The notes: generated from the letters alone by a model not told the origin. DNA of 64,000 nucleotides from Zunongwangia endophytica (GCF_030409505.1 NZ_JAUFPZ010000002.1:3836001-3900000), one strand, 5' to 3'. Counted from the first letter of the stretch, positions 18,357 to 28,520 are shown. A program made the numbers and translations.

Positions 18357-19450
18357 TGTGAAGGTTTTGAAATAGTATTTGCAATAAATATACCTAATTG
18401 CGATAGGATAAGAAAAGGTTCTAAAATAGGGAAAAGCCAGATTAGATCTTTTTCATCTAATTTATTAGCCGATTGAAAATATACAATACCTTCAATAATT
18501 AGCGTAAGTCCCAAGACACCTAAAACAAACTGCCAGTAAATTTTCAGACTTAATAGGATTACGAGCAATGTCCAAAAAAATAGTCTTGTGGTATAAAATG
18601 CACCTAATAAAAGTTTATCCTTTGTTTTGTAGAATTTCGCAACAGATGCGTGTCGTCTTTTTTGTCGAAACCAATCGATAATACTGGTTTTGGGAACGCT
18701 TCTGGTAATACTTTCGGCATGATCGCAAATAGAGATATTTTTACTAGTTGCTGCCTCGTTTACAAAAAGATCATCATCGCCCGATCGAACGTGTAAGTGC
18801 GATGCAAAGCCTTTTTGTTTATAAAATTGTTTAGAAGTATAGGCTAAATTTCTCCCTACGCCCATATAGGGATTGCCAAGTTTGGTGTAAGAAAAATATT
18901 GGATGGCTGTTAAAAGCGTTTCAAACCGAATCAGTTTATTGATAAACGATTTTTTATACTGAAAATAGCCACCGTAGCCCAGCACGATAGATTTCTCATC
19001 TGAAAAACCCGAAGCCATGTGCTGCAGCCAGTGTATGGATTGTGGTGCACAATCGGCATCTGTAAAGATAAGATGGTCATTTTGTGCTTTTTTGATTCCT
19101 AATGTGAGGGCGTACTTTTTGTTGGCCCAAAAGGCTTCGTTATTTACAACATTGACCATTTTTATACGAGGATCTATTTGCTGAAATTCTTCAATAATAT
19201 CTAATGTATTATCTGAAGAAGCATCGTTAATAACGATCACCTCAAAATTTGGATAGTCCTGCTCTAAAATAGAAGGAAGGAAATTTTGTAGATTTAGAGC
19301 TTCATTTTTTGCACAAACAATCACGGAAACCGGAAATGAAGTTGCATAAGCTTCAGAGGATTCTGATCCAGAGAAACTAAAAAAAGCTAAAAAGTACCCA
19401 ATATTAATTGCCGCTAATAGAAGAAACAGGGCAAATAGAACTGTTGCCAT
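18347..19450 (-). CDS. membrane glycosyltransferase, family 2
   Basis: A 367-aa GT2 enzyme. An N-terminal transmembrane helix (residues 2-27) precedes the GT-A domain with VSVIVCAKNEALNLQNFLPSI near residue 43, VINDASSDNT and the DxD-like TDADC. The acceptor-side motif is IDWFRQKRRHASVAKFY. Two or three C-terminal membrane helices follow (residues 285-360). It probably adds sugars to a lipid-linked or surface polymer; the substrate is unknown. It follows a 67-aa membrane protein by 6 nt and overlaps the sigma factor gene. Confidence 0.87.
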   Translation of the reverse strand: MATVLFALFLLLAAINIGYFLAFFSFSGSESSEAYATSFPVSVIVCAKNEALNLQNFLPSILEQDYPNFEVIVINDASSDNTLDIIEEFQQIDPRIKMVNVVNNEAFWANKKYALTLGIKKAQNDHLIFTDADCAPQSIHWLQHMASGFSDEKSIVLGYGGYFQYKKSFINKLIRFETLLTAIQYFSYTKLGNPYMGVGRNLAYTSKQFYKQKGFASHLHVRSGDDDLFVNEAATSKNISICDHAESITRSVPKTSIIDWFRQKRRHASVAKFYKTKDKLLLGAFYTTRLFFWTLLVILLSLKIYWQFVLGVLGLTLIIEGIVYFQSANKLDEKDLIWLFPILEPFLILSQLGIFIANTISKPSHWK

Positions 19451-19456
19451 TCAGCA

Positions 19457-19660
19457 TTAATTGGTCTGTTGTTGTGGATTTTTACATTTTTCTTCAGGCA
19501 TCTTTCCGCAATAACTACAAGCTTCGCCCTCTTTATTTAAAAACGGACTTTGGCTGGCACAAGTTCCTGCAAACTCACCATCCTTTTTTGCCCAAATTTT
19601 AATTGCAATACCCGCAAAAGCTAATCCTAATAAAACCGCTGTTATGATAAATAGTTCCAT
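19457..19660 (-). CDS. small membrane protein with cysteine-rich tail, 67 aa
   Basis: One N-terminal transmembrane helix (LFIITAVLLGLAFAGIAIKIW) is followed by a soluble tail with four Cys, one in FAGTCASQSP and three in ACSYCGKMPEEKC. The Cys could bind a metal or form disulphides. I do not recognise a named family. It is first in the apparent operon with the glycosyltransferase and sigma factor. Confidence 0.65.
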   Translation of the reverse strand: MELFIITAVLLGLAFAGIAIKIWAKKDGEFAGTCASQSPFLNKEGEACSYCGKMPEEKCKNPQQQTN

Positions 19661-19792
19661 AATTACATCTTGTTTTGCAAAAATACGAATTATTCGCTTT
19701 TATTTAAAATAAGTCGGACGTTTAGTAAATGCTTTACAATATTTAACGAACTTTTACCGCAGCTAAAACTCAAGCTGCTGTAATTTAATGAT

Positions 19793-20365
19793 ATGAAAAA
19801 TATTTTATTTCTTTTTGTAGTGTTTTTCTCCTTGCTTGGTTGCAAGAAAATGAAGCAACATCAACATGAAATTGTTGTTGAAGAAGTAGAAGAGGAGGAA
19901 AGTGTTGCTGATGAGCGCCAGGAGCAGCAAAATGAAGAGCTGCAAGAATCAAGAAGCATAGCTGTACTAATTGCCGAGAATGCAGAATTTACTGACTTTC
20001 ATTTTTTACTTCAGAAAGCTGATTTAGCCACAAATTTACTGGAGAATCATGGGCCTTATACCGTTTTTATTCCAACAAACGGCAGTTTAGAAAGTTCTGA
20101 AGTTGATAATCTTGATGATAAAGAGACTGCTGAATTCGCTAAATATTATATACTGAATAGTTCTTTTTCTTATGAAGACCTAAAAGCTGAAATTGGTGAA
20201 AATAAAGGCGAATTTTTTCTAGAGAATAGTCTTGGTTCTACCCTTCAATTTGCTGAAAAGGAAGACGGAATCTATTTAAAAACTTTAAGTGGAGACTTTA
20301 TGAAAGTTGAAAAATATACTGAAGCTTCAAATGGTTACCTCTATAAAATTGAAGTAAATAATTAA
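19793..20365 (+). CDS. fasciclin (FAS1) domain lipoprotein
   Basis: A 190-aa protein with lipoprotein signal MKNILFLFVVFFSLLGC and a strongly acidic, Glu-rich linker (residues 25-50). It carries one FAS1 domain with the family elements SIAVLIAENAEFTDFHFLLQKADL, GPYTVFIPTN (H1-like) and AKYYILNSSF. FAS1 domains mediate adhesion and polymer contacts at the cell surface. It ends with a 4-nt overlap onto the convergent murB gene. Confidence 0.85.
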   Translation: MKNILFLFVVFFSLLGCKKMKQHQHEIVVEEVEEEESVADERQEQQNEELQESRSIAVLIAENAEFTDFHFLLQKADLATNLLENHGPYTVFIPTNGSLESSEVDNLDDKETAEFAKYYILNSSFSYEDLKAEIGENKGEFFLENSLGSTLQFAEKEDGIYLKTLSGDFMKVEKYTEASNGYLYKIEVNN

Positions 20366-21369
20366 ATAATATTCACTTCCGGTTCCAGATCAATCCCAAA
20401 TTTTTCTTTGACAACAGCTCTAACTTTCTTCGATAATTCTAAAATATCGTTACCGCTGGCATTTCCATAATTCACTAAAACTAATGCCTGTTTTTTATGT
20501 ACGCCGGCATCGCCATCGCGATAACCTTTTAGACCCGCTTGGTCTATAAGCCATCCAGCAGGAACCTTAACTTCGTTTTCGCTGATTTTGTAACTAGGAG
20601 CTTCAGGGAATTTTTGTTGTAAATTTTTAAAAGCTTCCGTAGAAATAATGGGATTTTTAAAAAAGCTTCCAGAATTACCAATCTCAGCTGGATTTGGGAG
20701 TTTACTTTCTCGAATTCGGATGATAGCATTAGAAATATCGGTTATTTTGGGGTTTTCGATCTGTTTTAATTCAGATTTGATATCTCCGTAATCAATTTTA
20801 AGTTGATGGTTTTTTGTGCTCAGCTTAAAGTTTACGCTTGTAATAATGTATTGCCCTTTCAGTTTGTTTTTAAAAACTGAATTTCGATAATCAAACTCGC
20901 AATCTTCTAAAGAAAAAGTTTTAGTCTCTAAAGTCTGAATATCTATGGCTTCACAGGAAACAAAAGTGTCTTTAAGTTCCACTCCATAAGCACCAATATT
21001 CTGGATAGGCGAGGTGCCTACATTTCCCGGGATAAGCGAAAGATTTTCTAATCCTCCAAAATTTTGTTTAAGTGTCCATAAAACAAACTCATGCCAGTTT
21101 TCACCAGCATGAGCTTTTATGATTACATAATTATCTTTTTCTTCTAGAACTTGTTTTCCTTTTAAACGAATTTGGAGCACGGTTTTAGAAATATCATCGG
21201 TTAGAAGCATATTGCTGCCACCGCCAAGGATAAAAAGTTCTTCAGCATAGGTTTTCCTTAAGATTTTCTTTAAACCTTCTATAGTTCGGATCTTGATGAA
21301 TTTATTTGCTCTAACATCAATTCCAAAAGTGTTATACGGTTTTAAAGAAACATTGTGGATAACCTTCAT
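20362..21369 (-). CDS. murB: UDP-N-acetylenolpyruvoylglucosamine reductase
   Basis: A 335-aa FAD-dependent enzyme that reduces UDP-GlcNAc-enolpyruvate to UDP-MurNAc for peptidoglycan. The FAD site shows LFILGGGSNMLLTDD and IPGNVGTSPIQNIGAYG; catalytic segments include SFFKNPI (proton-donor Ser) and PAGWLIDQAGLKG. The length is that of the type I (E. coli-like) enzyme. It lies 5 nt downstream of an aminotransferase gene and is probably in one operon with it. Confidence 0.95.
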   Translation of the reverse strand: MKVIHNVSLKPYNTFGIDVRANKFIKIRTIEGLKKILRKTYAEELFILGGGSNMLLTDDISKTVLQIRLKGKQVLEEKDNYVIIKAHAGENWHEFVLWTLKQNFGGLENLSLIPGNVGTSPIQNIGAYGVELKDTFVSCEAIDIQTLETKTFSLEDCEFDYRNSVFKNKLKGQYIITSVNFKLSTKNHQLKIDYGDIKSELKQIENPKITDISNAIIRIRESKLPNPAEIGNSGSFFKNPIISTEAFKNLQQKFPEAPSYKISENEVKVPAGWLIDQAGLKGYRDGDAGVHKKQALVLVNYGNASGNDILELSKKVRAVVKEKFGIDLEPEVNII

Positions 21370-21374
21370 GTGTT

Positions 21375-22568
21375 TTATTTACTGGTATATTCTTTAATCG
21401 CTACTTCTAAAATCTCTAGCGCGCGTTCCAGATTTTCTCTTTTAAGGACGTAGGCAATACGAACCTGATTTAGCCCTGTGTTTGGTGTAGAATAAAAACC
21501 GGCAGCAGGAGCAACCATAACTGTTTCACCTTCGTATTCAAAATCTTCTAACAGCCATTGTGCAAAATCATCTGCACTTTTTATAGGAAGTTCTGCGATG
21601 CAATAGAATGCTCCTTTTGGTTTAGCGACTTTTACGCCTTCCATTTTCTCAAGACCTTCTACAAGAATATTTCTTCGTAATGTATATTCTTCGTTTACCT
21701 CTTCAAAATATTCCTGTGGCGTATCCAAAGCCGCTTCACTAGCAATTTGTGCTAAAGTTGGCGGGCTTAATCTTGCTTGCGCAAATTTCATTGCCGTGGT
21801 AATTACGTCTTTGTTTTTGGAAACTAAGCATCCAATACGTGCACCACACATGCTAAAACGCTTAGAAACCGAATCGACCATAATTGCGTTGTTAGCCAAT
21901 TCTGGAATACTCATAATACTATTATGCTTCACACCATCGTAAGTGAATTCACGATACACTTCATCGGCAACAACAAAAAGATCGTGTTTTAAAGCAAGAT
22001 CGGCAATTTGCTGCACTTCTTCTTTAGTATATAAATATCCGGTTGGATTACCGGGATTGCAAAGAAGTATGGCTTTTGTGTTTTCTGTAATTAATTGTTC
22101 AAATTCAGAAATTGGAGGTAATGCAAAGTTATTTTCTATAGAAGATTCTATAGGTACAATTTTAACTCCAGATGAAACTGCAAAACCATTATAATTCGCG
22201 TAAAATGGTTCAGGAATAATCACTTCATCTCCGGTATCGGTAATGGTCCCCATCGCAAATAATAGCGCTTCAGAGCCACCAGTAGTTACAATAATATCTT
22301 CAGAAACAACATGAATGTCATTTCTTTCGTAATATTTAGCTAGTTTTTCCCGGTAACTTGCAAACCCTGCAGAATGGCTGTACGATAATACTTCAATGTT
22401 ATTATCTTTTACGGCCTGCATGGCAGCTTCCGGAGTTTTAATGTCTGGCTGTCCTATATTGAGCTGGTAAATCTTTTTACCTTTTTTGGCTGCAGCTTCT
22501 GCAAATGGTACTAATTTCCTTATCGGAGATTCGGGCATGCTGAGCCCTTTTTTAGAAATAGAAGGCAT
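21375..22568 (-). CDS. pyridoxal phosphate-dependent aminotransferase, class I/II
   Basis: A 397-aa fold-type I aminotransferase of the aspartate-aminotransferase group. Motifs: IYQLNIGQPDIKTP, TTGGSEALLFAMG, LCNPGNPTGYLYT, VADEVYREFTYDG and the PLP lysine in DSVSKRFSMCGARIG. The C-terminal arginine region is NQVRIAYVLKRENL. Substrate specificity cannot be assigned; aspartate or a related amino acid is likely. Confidence 0.88.
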   Translation of the reverse strand: MPSISKKGLSMPESPIRKLVPFAEAAAKKGKKIYQLNIGQPDIKTPEAAMQAVKDNNIEVLSYSHSAGFASYREKLAKYYERNDIHVVSEDIIVTTGGSEALLFAMGTITDTGDEVIIPEPFYANYNGFAVSSGVKIVPIESSIENNFALPPISEFEQLITENTKAILLCNPGNPTGYLYTKEEVQQIADLALKHDLFVVADEVYREFTYDGVKHNSIMSIPELANNAIMVDSVSKRFSMCGARIGCLVSKNKDVITTAMKFAQARLSPPTLAQIASEAALDTPQEYFEEVNEEYTLRRNILVEGLEKMEGVKVAKPKGAFYCIAELPIKSADDFAQWLLEDFEYEGETVMVAPAAGFYSTPNTGLNQVRIAYVLKRENLERALEILEVAIKEYTSK

Positions 22569-22671
22569 TATTTAGCAATTTATGTTTGATGCAAAAATGC
22601 AAAATTAAAGTAAGAATACTGGGAGGATTTGTTGAAATTTAAGAGATGTTAACTTCGAAAAATAAAAGCAT

Positions 22672-22698
22672 AAAAAAACTCCCTATAGAAGGGAGTTT
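22672..22698 (-). terminator. intrinsic terminator
   Basis: A 9-bp stem (AAACTCCCT / AGGGAGTTT) with a 5-nt loop, followed on the minus strand by a T run, lies downstream of the DUF1573 gene. Confidence 0.8.
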
Positions 22699-22716
22699 GT
22701 ATAAAATCTTAAGCGT

Positions 22717-23130
22717 TTATTTGGTGTCTGTTTCGTCGCTGTCATCTGTATTCCCATCATCCAAAACCCTTCCTTTAATCTTTAAAGCTTTGGTAGGTTC
22801 TTCAGCATTAGAATATACTGTGACTGTTTTTCTTATAGGTCCAGGAATATTTGTGTTGTATTTTACTTCAATTTTTCCAGTTTCGCCAGGTTTTACAGGG
22901 CTCTCTGGTTTTGTAGGTATCGTGCAACCACAGCTAGAAGTTACATCTTTTATAACCAAATCGATATCGCCAGTATTTGTAAATTCAAATACACGAACGC
23001 CATCACTTCCTTTTTTTATTTCACCATAGTCTATAGTTTCAGACTTAAATTGCATTTTTGCGGCTTTTTGCGCCACGGCAGAATTAAATCCTACAAATGC
23101 CAAAACGGTAATTAAAACTAGTTTTTTCAT
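22717..23130 (-). CDS. DUF1573 domain exported protein
   Basis: A 137-aa protein: signal peptide (MKKLVLITVLAFVGFNSAVAQ) followed by one DUF1573 immunoglobulin-like domain with the signature VFEFTNTGDIDLVIKDVTSSCGCTIP and KPGETGKIEVKYNT. This family is abundant and mostly uncharacterised in Bacteroidetes and is periplasmic or surface-exposed. The tail (residues 122-137) is Asp-rich. It is divergent from valS and transcribed alone. Confidence 0.85.
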   Translation of the reverse strand: MKKLVLITVLAFVGFNSAVAQKAAKMQFKSETIDYGEIKKGSDGVRVFEFTNTGDIDLVIKDVTSSCGCTIPTKPESPVKPGETGKIEVKYNTNIPGPIRKTVTVYSNAEEPTKALKIKGRVLDDGNTDDSDETDTK

Positions 23131-23227
23131 AATTCAAAATTTATCGGAATAGTAAATATACACTGAATTGCAATAGGTTCAAAAATTATATTCAATTCAA
23201 CTTCTTTTAAATTCCTTCACTTATAAT

Positions 23228-23235
23228 TACTTTTG
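23228..23235 (+). promoter_or_regulatory. candidate -7 element (TACTTTTG) of valS
   Basis: It matches TAnnTTTG and lies 27 nt upstream of the preferred valS ATG. It overlaps an alternative in-frame upstream start at 23233 and so argues against it. No TTG is present at the -33 distance. Confidence 0.4.
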
Positions 23236-23262
23236 CTTTTATTTTCAAAAATTAGACCAATT

Positions 23263-25893
23263 ATGGCAATCGCTTCACAATACAGCGCAAATAAAGTAGA
23301 AGATAAATGGTATAAATACTGGATGGATAATAAGTATTTCCATTCAGAGGTAGACGAAAGAGAACCTTATACTATTGTTATCCCGCCACCAAACGTAACA
23401 GGAGTCCTACATATGGGGCACATGCTGAATAATACTATTCAGGATGTTTTGGTGAGAAGAGCTCGTTTAAAAGGATTTAATGCGTGCTGGGTACCGGGTA
23501 CAGATCATGCTTCTATCGCTACAGAAGCGAAAGTGGTGGCTAAACTTAAGAACGAGGGCATTAGTAAAAATGATCTTTCTCGTGAGGAGTTTTTGGAACA
23601 TGCCTGGGAATGGACACATAAACATGGTGGTATTATTCTAGATCAGCTTAAAAAGTTAGGAGCTTCTTGTGATTGGGATCGTACTAAGTTTACGATGGAT
23701 GACGACATGTCTGCCTCTGTAATTAAAGTTTTTGTAGATCTTCATGAAAAAGGTTTGGTTTACCGAGGTTTTAGAATGGTAAACTGGGATCCTGAAGCCA
23801 AAACTACATTGTCTGATGAAGAAGTAATTTACCAGGAAAAGCAGGGCCACTTATATTATCTTAATTATAAAGTTGAAGGTAGTGATGAGGTAGTAACTAT
23901 TGCCACCACCCGTCCTGAAACTATCCTTGGAGATTCTGCCATTTGTATAAATCCTAATGACGAGCGTTTTACTCATCTAAAAGGTAAGAAAGCAATTGTG
24001 CCGATCTGCGGAAGAGTAATTCCCATCATCGAAGATGAATATGTAGATCTAGAATTTGGTACAGGTTGTTTAAAAGTAACTCCGGCTCACGACGAGAATG
24101 ACAAAATGCTAGGAGATAAGCATAATCTTGAAATCATCGATATTTTTAATGATGATGCTACGCTTAATGACTTCGGAATGCATTATGCTGGTAAAGATCG
24201 ATTTGTAGTTAGAAAAGAAATTGTTACTGAATTAAAGGAATCTGGAGTTTTAGTAAAAACTGAAGAGCACACCAATAAAGTGGGAACCAGTGAACGTACC
24301 GGCGCGGTAATCGAACCAAAACTGAGCGACCAGTGGTTTTTGAAAATGAAAGATTTAGCCCAGCCAGCTATAGACGCTGTTGTTGGTGATGATATAAATT
24401 TAGTGCCAGAAAAGTTCTTAAGCACGTACCGCCACTGGATGGAAAATGTACGCGATTGGAATATTTCTCGCCAATTATGGTGGGGACATCAAATCCCGGC
24501 ATATTACTTTGGTGATGGTACAAACGATTTTGTAGTTGCTGAATCGCTTGAGGATGCCGTTAAAAAAGCACAGAAAAAATCTGGAAACTCAGCTTTAACT
24601 GCAGAAGATCTTACTCAGGATAAGGATGCGTTAGATACCTGGTTTTCTTCTTGGTTATGGCCAATGAGTGTTTTTAACGGAGTTCTAGAGCCAGAAAATA
24701 AAGAAATAAACTATTACTATCCTACCAATGATCTAGTAACCGCTCCAGAAATTTTATTTTTCTGGGTAGCAAGAATGATCATTGCAGGTTACGAATATCG
24801 TGGTGAACGACCATTCAAAAACGTTTACTTAACAGGAATTGTTAGAGATAAACAACGTCGTAAGATGTCTAAATCTTTAGGGAATTCACCAGATCCACTT
24901 GGATTGATCGATCAATATGGCGCCGATGGTGTACGGGTAGGAATGTTGCTAAGTTCTCCTGCCGGTAATGATTTGATGTTTGATGAAGATCTTTGTAAGC
25001 AGGGTAGTGGATTTAGCAATAAGATTTGGAATGCCTTTCGTTTAGTGATGGGATGGGAAGTTTCAGAAGAAATAGAACAACCGGAAACTTCAAAAATAGC
25101 GATCGACTGGTATAAAGCAAAATTTCAGAAAAGCTTAGCAGAAATTGAAGATCACTATTCTAAATATAGAATTAGTGATGCTTTAATGGGAACTTATAAA
25201 CTTATTTGGGACGATTACTGTAGCTGGTTTTTAGAAATGGTGAAACCTGGTTACGAGCAACCAATCGATAAGAAAACATTTGATGCGGTTATTGCTATTT
25301 TAGAAGATAACTTAAGAATACTGCATCCTTTTATGCCTTTTGTTACCGAAGAGATCTGGCAAACTATTAGCGAACGTACTCCCAAGGAAGCTTTGATTGT
25401 GGCAAAATGGCCAGAGCAAACTACTTATGATGAAAAGATGATTGGTGAATTTTCTTTTGCTTCTGAAGTGATTTCTGGAATCAGAAAAATTAGAACCGAT
25501 AAGAACATCGCGTTTAAAAATACGATCGATCTTAAAATTCAGAATAACGATAATGTTTCCGATTCATTTGATCAGGTAATCTCTAAAATGGGGAATATCG
25601 AAAATCTGGGATATGTAAACGAGCAGGTTGAAGGTGCTTTATCATTCCGTGTAAAATCTAACGATTACTTTATTCCGGTAGTAGGAGCAATAGATGTAGA
25701 AGCTGAAATTGCTAAATTAGAAGAGGAATTAAAATATACTGAAGGTTTCCTTAAATCTGTAGATAAAAAGCTTTCTAACGAGCGCTTTGTGAATAATGCA
25801 CCACAGAAAGTAGTTGCTATTGAAAAAGCTAAAAAAGCTGATGCTGAAGCTAAAATCGAAGCCTTAAAAGCTAGTTTAGCGAGTTTGAGATAA
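23263..25893 (+). CDS. valS: valyl-tRNA synthetase
   Basis: An 876-aa class I aminoacyl-tRNA synthetase. HIGH motif: [16 protein letters not shown]; editing domain: [25 protein letters not shown] loop: [18 protein letters not shown]-terminal coiled coil: [19 protein letters not shown] to the end. ATG at 23263 gives the usual N-terminus ([20 protein letters not shown]); ten extra codons upstream would overlap a promoter-like box. It is monocistronic with its own terminator. Confidence 0.96.
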   Translation: MAIASQYSANKVEDKWYKYWMDNKYFHSEVDEREPYTIVIPPPNVTGVLHMGHMLNNTIQDVLVRRARLKGFNACWVPGTDHASIATEAKVVAKLKNEGISKNDLSREEFLEHAWEWTHKHGGIILDQLKKLGASCDWDRTKFTMDDDMSASVIKVFVDLHEKGLVYRGFRMVNWDPEAKTTLSDEEVIYQEKQGHLYYLNYKVEGSDEVVTIATTRPETILGDSAICINPNDERFTHLKGKKAIVPICGRVIPIIEDEYVDLEFGTGCLKVTPAHDENDKMLGDKHNLEIIDIFNDDATLNDFGMHYAGKDRFVVRKEIVTELKESGVLVKTEEHTNKVGTSERTGAVIEPKLSDQWFLKMKDLAQPAIDAVVGDDINLVPEKFLSTYRHWMENVRDWNISRQLWWGHQIPAYYFGDGTNDFVVAESLEDAVKKAQKKSGNSALTAEDLTQDKDALDTWFSSWLWPMSVFNGVLEPENKEINYYYPTNDLVTAPEILFFWVARMIIAGYEYRGERPFKNVYLTGIVRDKQRRKMSKSLGNSPDPLGLIDQYGADGVRVGMLLSSPAGNDLMFDEDLCKQGSGFSNKIWNAFRLVMGWEVSEEIEQPETSKIAIDWYKAKFQKSLAEIEDHYSKYRISDALMGTYKLIWDDYCSWFLEMVKPGYEQPIDKKTFDAVIAILEDNLRILHPFMPFVTEEIWQTISERTPKEALIVAKWPEQTTYDEKMIGEFSFASEVISGIRKIRTDKNIAFKNTIDLKIQNNDNVSDSFDQVISKMGNIENLGYVNEQVEGALSFRVKSNDYFIPVVGAIDVEAEIAKLEEELKYTEGFLKSVDKKLSNERFVNNAPQKVVAIEKAKKADAEAKIEALKASLASLR

Positions 25894-25921
25894 CAAGGGA
25901 ATAAAATCAATTATCAATATG

Positions 25922-25948
25922 AGCCTCACTATCTAGTGGGGCTTTTTT
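25922..25948 (+). terminator. valS terminator
   Basis: AGCCTCACTA pairs with TAGTGGGGCT (one G-T pair) and is followed by TTTTTT, 28 nt after the valS stop. Confidence 0.8.
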
Positions 25949-26122
25949 GTTGGGAGTATTTTACTGAAAAGACCACGTAACTGCATTACTAGAAATGAGA
26001 AGCATTGATTAAGAAATTAAAAGAGGGAAATAGAAGCTTGATTTTTCAAATCCTGAAATTGTTGAGAAAAAATTTATCGAAATAGGTCTTATAACCTTCA
26101 GACTTTTATTTATCTCAAATCT

Positions 26123-26398
26123 CTATTCAGGAACTTTGCCAATGTGCTCTTCGACTAAGTCAATATATCTTTGCTCGGCTTCTTCTTTAGTCAGATTTTT
26201 TACCTGAAATAGCGCATTTATCTTGAAAGCACTTCTAAGATCTCCACCGTCTGAAGGTGGGATGTAAAAACCATTTTGCTCTGTTGCTCTCTTGTAATAA
26301 GAGTAGAAGTGAAGCATGATATCTGGAGGCAATTTTTTGTTGGTATTGCTGGCTATTTCGTAGGCTTTCAAAAAACGGTTCCTGTTACTTTCAGGCAT
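26123..26398 (-). CDS. acyl-CoA-binding protein
   Basis: A 91-aa four-helix acyl-CoA-binding protein: FLKAYEIASNTNKKLPPDIMLHFYSYYKRAT carries the conserved Tyr and Lys of the ligand pocket, and GDLRSAFKINALFQVKNLTKEEAEQRYIDLV completes the fold (the usual GK.KWxAW motif is divergent). It binds long-chain acyl-CoA in the cytoplasm. It is last in the phospholipid cluster cdsA-psd, consistent with a lipid role. Confidence 0.85.
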   Translation of the reverse strand: MPESNRNRFLKAYEIASNTNKKLPPDIMLHFYSYYKRATEQNGFYIPPSDGGDLRSAFKINALFQVKNLTKEEAEQRYIDLVEEHIGKVPE

Positions 26399-26413
26399 AA
26401 CTAAAACATAAAA

Positions 26414-27064
26414 TTAAACTTCAGCAATAACGGTAATTCCGCCTTTTACTTTTTCATTTAATGCAACTTTTAACGGAGTGCCAATAGGTAAAAATACATC
26501 TACACGAGAGCCAAACTTAATAAATCCACTATCACTTCCCTGTACTACCTCATTCCCTTCTTCAGCATAATTTACTATTCGCTTAGCTAAAGCTCCAGCT
26601 ATCTGACGATATAAGATAGGTCCTGTTACAGGATTTTCTACAACAACGGTTGTTCTTTCGTTTTCCTCGCTGGATTTCGGATGCCATGCTACCAAAAATT
26701 TACCTGGGTGATATTTGCTGTATTTCACGTTTCCTCCAACAGGATGTCTTGTTACATGCACGTTAAGCGGAGACATAAAAATACTTACCTGCAGTTTCTT
26801 TTCCTGAAAAAATTCTTTCTCAAAAACCTCTTCTATAACTACAACCTTGCCATCTACAGGAGCAACAACATTGTTGTCATTTAAAGCTGTTTGTCGGCTT
26901 GGATTTCTAAAAAACTGTACAATTAATACAAAGAAAAGTATGGATGCCGCTAAAATGGCAAACTTAATCCAGTATTGATTTATTAACGAATAAGAACCAA
27001 TGTTTATTACTATCAGTGAAACTGCAGTAATAGCCATGATTTTGTAGCCTTCTTTATGAAACAT
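26414..27064 (-). CDS. psd: phosphatidylserine decarboxylase family protein
   Basis: A 216-aa short-type phosphatidylserine decarboxylase. Two N-terminal hydrophobic segments (residues 8-47) anchor it. Conserved motifs are VVAPVDGKVVVIEEV, IFMSPLNVHVTRHPVGG and the C-terminal self-cleavage site GlySer in IKFGSRVDVFLP, where Ser becomes the pyruvoyl group. It makes phosphatidylethanolamine. It overlaps cdsA by 11 nt and precedes the acyl-CoA-binding protein by 15 nt. Confidence 0.92.
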   Translation of the reverse strand: MFHKEGYKIMAITAVSLIVINIGSYSLINQYWIKFAILAASILFFVLIVQFFRNPSRQTALNDNNVVAPVDGKVVVIEEVFEKEFFQEKKLQVSIFMSPLNVHVTRHPVGGNVKYSKYHPGKFLVAWHPKSSEENERTTVVVENPVTGPILYRQIAGALAKRIVNYAEEGNEVVQGSDSGFIKFGSRVDVFLPIGTPLKVALNEKVKGGITVIAEV

Positions 27065-27857
27065 AATTTAAAAGGTATAAGTAAGCATAGACAAATGGGG
27101 CGGCAAAAATAATACTATCTAATCGGTCAAACAAGCCACCGTGCCCCGGCATCAAGTTTCCGCTATCTTTTACGCCTGCCTGACGTTTAAACTTAGATTG
27201 AATTAGATCACCTAAAGTACCAAAAACACTGATGAAAATAGCTAAACCAACCCAGTCTATCGGATTTAAAAATGCAGTATAATCTGCTATAAAATAACTT
27301 ACAATTGCGGTAAATATTATTCCTCCAATAAAGCCTTCAACAGTCTTGTTAGGAGATATTCTTTCAAATAATTTACGTTTACCGAAGTTCTTACCTACAA
27401 TATAGGCAAAAGTATCGTTAGTCCAAATTAAGCCAAATATCCCTACAACTAACTTCGGTTTAAACTCTCCATCGATAGTAGGAATGAGCGTTAAAAATAT
27501 AACTGAAGAAATAAGATAGAATATTATAATAATATATTTTTTCTTTTCGAAAACCGGTATTTTTCGAATAACAAGTAAATCTTTAACTAAAAATAGATTT
27601 ACAAATATGGTAACTGCCAAGAGAATTAAAGTGGCATTTTGGTCAAACTTTAAAAAACTAAAAAGATAAAATAGTAAGGCTTGTACACCATATAATGCGT
27701 AGCTTTTTAAATGCAATAATTTTTGCATTTCAATTAAGCAAATGAGCCCAAGGATATAGAAAAGACCAATAAATATTAATTCTGAAGAAAGGATAGAGGC
27801 TACTAATATTGATATATATAGTAATCCTGATACTGTTCTTATTATCGCTTCCTTCAT
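27054..27857 (-). CDS. cdsA: phosphatidate cytidylyltransferase (CDP-diglyceride synthase)
   Basis: A 267-aa integral membrane protein with about seven to eight hydrophobic segments. The family signature near the C-terminus is SGNLMPGHGGLFDRLDSIIFAAP, and SPNKTVEGFIGG is also typical. It makes CDP-diacylglycerol, the precursor of all phospholipids, including the serine lipid used by the product of the overlapping downstream gene psd. It starts 6 nt after the LUD-domain gene. Confidence 0.94.
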   Translation of the reverse strand: MKEAIIRTVSGLLYISILVASILSSELIFIGLFYILGLICLIEMQKLLHLKSYALYGVQALLFYLFSFLKFDQNATLILLAVTIFVNLFLVKDLLVIRKIPVFEKKKYIIIIFYLISSVIFLTLIPTIDGEFKPKLVVGIFGLIWTNDTFAYIVGKNFGKRKLFERISPNKTVEGFIGGIIFTAIVSYFIADYTAFLNPIDWVGLAIFISVFGTLGDLIQSKFKRQAGVKDSGNLMPGHGGLFDRLDSIIFAAPFVYAYLYLLNYVS

Positions 27858-27863
27858 AAAATA

Positions 27864-28478
27864 TTAAAGATCTTCCAGAAGAAGCAAATACAAGTTTTTA
27901 CTACTGCTACCGTAGCTCATAAAGTCACTTTCTTTCTGTGGTTCAAAATTCTTAATGGTGGTGATATTTGAAGGGATTCGTTGTTTATTTTTAAACTTAA
28001 TACCTCGCAAACCTTCACCAATGGTGTCTATTAGTTGGCTTGTTGAAGATAAGATAATAAAATCTGCCGGTAACTCTCTAAGTTTGCGCTCTTTTATCTG
28101 GTTGCTGGAAATTAAAATAGATCCATCATTGGCAATTAGATATTCGCAAGTAGAAAGAAAAAAGGGAGCGTTTGCAGATAAATTAAAATCTAAATTGAAA
28201 CTATCAAATTTATTTTTTAGATTTTCATCAAAGCAACAACACTGCTTTTCGTACCAATCGTTTTCTAAAAGAATATTATCAAAGGCTTCTTGAATTTCAG
28301 CCTCATCTTCACAATACAAAAATTTACCCCCGTTATTTTTAAAATTCAGCATAAAACGCTCGTCGGTAGGGAGTTTTACCTCAGGCATATACTTCCCACG
28401 ATCAGCTTTATCAGGAGTATCCTGATCTTTATCTGATTTAGATTTATTAGGGTTTAAGAATCTTCTAAATAGATTCAT
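27864..28478 (-). CDS. LUD-domain protein (LutC/YkgG-like)
   Basis: A 204-aa protein. The first 40 residues are basic and charged (FLNPNKSKSDKDQDTPDKAD); the remainder is a LUD domain with ADFIILSSTSQLIDTIGEGL, ISSNQIKERKLRELP and YLIANDGSILIS. LutC-type proteins take part in lactate oxidation complexes, but LutA and LutB are absent here. Instead it heads the cdsA-psd operon, a placement seen in flavobacteria, so its role is probably different and unknown. Confidence 0.8.
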   Translation of the reverse strand: MNLFRRFLNPNKSKSDKDQDTPDKADRGKYMPEVKLPTDERFMLNFKNNGGKFLYCEDEAEIQEAFDNILLENDWYEKQCCCFDENLKNKFDSFNLDFNLSANAPFFLSTCEYLIANDGSILISSNQIKERKLRELPADFIILSSTSQLIDTIGEGLRGIKFKNKQRIPSNITTIKNFEPQKESDFMSYGSSSKNLYLLLLEDL

Positions 28479-28520
28479 ATAGTTTTGGGTGTGGTTGTAA
28501 ACATCATTTTAACCAAAGGT

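Noticed and set aside
23233..23263. upstream extension of valS
   Set aside because: The extra ten codons overlap a -7-like promoter element and are not part of the family's N-terminus.
25949..26122. broken gene remnant after valS
   Set aside because: Only short frames with frequent stops and no recognisable residues; treated as spacer.
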